13,323 bases of DNA, from assembly GCA_030632545.1 (NCBI GenBank), contig DAOVUO010000023.1, positions 1 through 13,323 of the forward strand, written 5' to 3'. A program made the position numbers and the translations under genes. Shown piece after piece: positions 13,239 to 13,323 of the stretch. The notes beneath the pieces were generated by a model that saw nothing but the letters and a program-made list of their open reading frames with translations, did no database searches and had not been told where the DNA came from. Each line of letters opens with the position of its first letter. Positions within the stretch are counted from its first letter, which is position 1. Origin of the DNA: Bacteroidales bacterium. GTDB lineage: Bacteria > Bacteroidota > Bacteroidia > Bacteroidales > DYOH01.

Positions 13239-13323
13239 ATGCAGTTTAAAGACATAATAGGACAAGAACAAATAATAGAGCGACTTTTACAAAGTGTTAA
13301 AACTGGACGAATAAGTCATGCTC
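13239..13323 (+). CDS. holB: DNA polymerase III delta-prime subunit, N-terminal fragment (cut by window end)
   Basis: Only the first 28 codons are in the window. MQFKDIIGQEQIIERL followed by a GRISHA motif is the start expected of the Bacteroidota delta-prime clamp-loader subunit, a AAA+ protein that helps load the sliding clamp during replication. DnaX (tau/gamma) carries a related GQ motif, but its start is normally longer, with an RKYRP-type segment before it. The Walker A region would lie just past the window edge, so the call rests on this N-terminus alone. The reading frame is open to the end of the window. Confidence 0.8.
   Translation, partial: MQFKDIIGQEQIIERLLQSVKTGRISHA

Overview
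The window looks like chromosomal DNA of a Bacteroidota (Bacteroidetes), probably a Bacteroidales-like lineage. The DNA is very AT-rich, and starts lack Shine-Dalgarno sequences. Several genes are preceded by the TAnnTTTG -7 element typical of the phylum. The recognisable proteins (an alginate-export-type barrel, a RemB/Wzi-like barrel, a SpoIIAA-like protein of the DUF7793 type and a HolB N-terminus) are all of Bacteroidota type. The assignment rests on these features, not on a database match.

Layout. Positions 1-397 carry no gene. They hold two arrays of a 7-bp repeat on either side of a GC-richer hairpin, then a perfect 16-bp hairpin that probably terminates the minus-strand gene. Positions 398-1687 (minus) encode an outer-membrane alginate-export-family barrel that is clearly more GC-rich than the rest. 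Positions 1840-4851 (plus) are a translationally overlapping trio: a WecA/TagO-type glycosyl-1-phosphate transferase, a RemB/Wzi-like outer-membrane protein and a small STAS-like protein. Together they suggest surface polysaccharide initiation, surface assembly and a cytoplasmic regulatory partner. Positions 4852-5440 are a long gene-free stretch with hairpins, a possible interspersed repeat, a 16-bp direct repeat and a promoter.

Positions 5441-12086 form the most interesting block. Two adjacent, clearly related membrane sensors (TM-periplasmic-TM-HAMP-GAF-PAS) are followed by a lipoprotein and an exported protein with an acidic Asp-Tyr-Gly/Ser-rich insert. A strong intrinsic terminator ends the block. 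The first sensor has a PAS domain with the proximal His and distal Arg of FixL-type haem PAS domains at exact spacing. It also has a C-terminal hemerythrin-like domain that lacks both terminal His ligands of one iron (Fe2) but keeps every ligand of the other. Neither sensor has a kinase, cyclase or chemoreceptor output. I infer an O2/NO/redox- or iron-responsive envelope signalling module whose output is a protein-protein contact.

Positions 12170-13048 encode a membrane-anchored coiled-coil protein. The window ends in the first 28 codons of holB (DNA polymerase III delta-prime).
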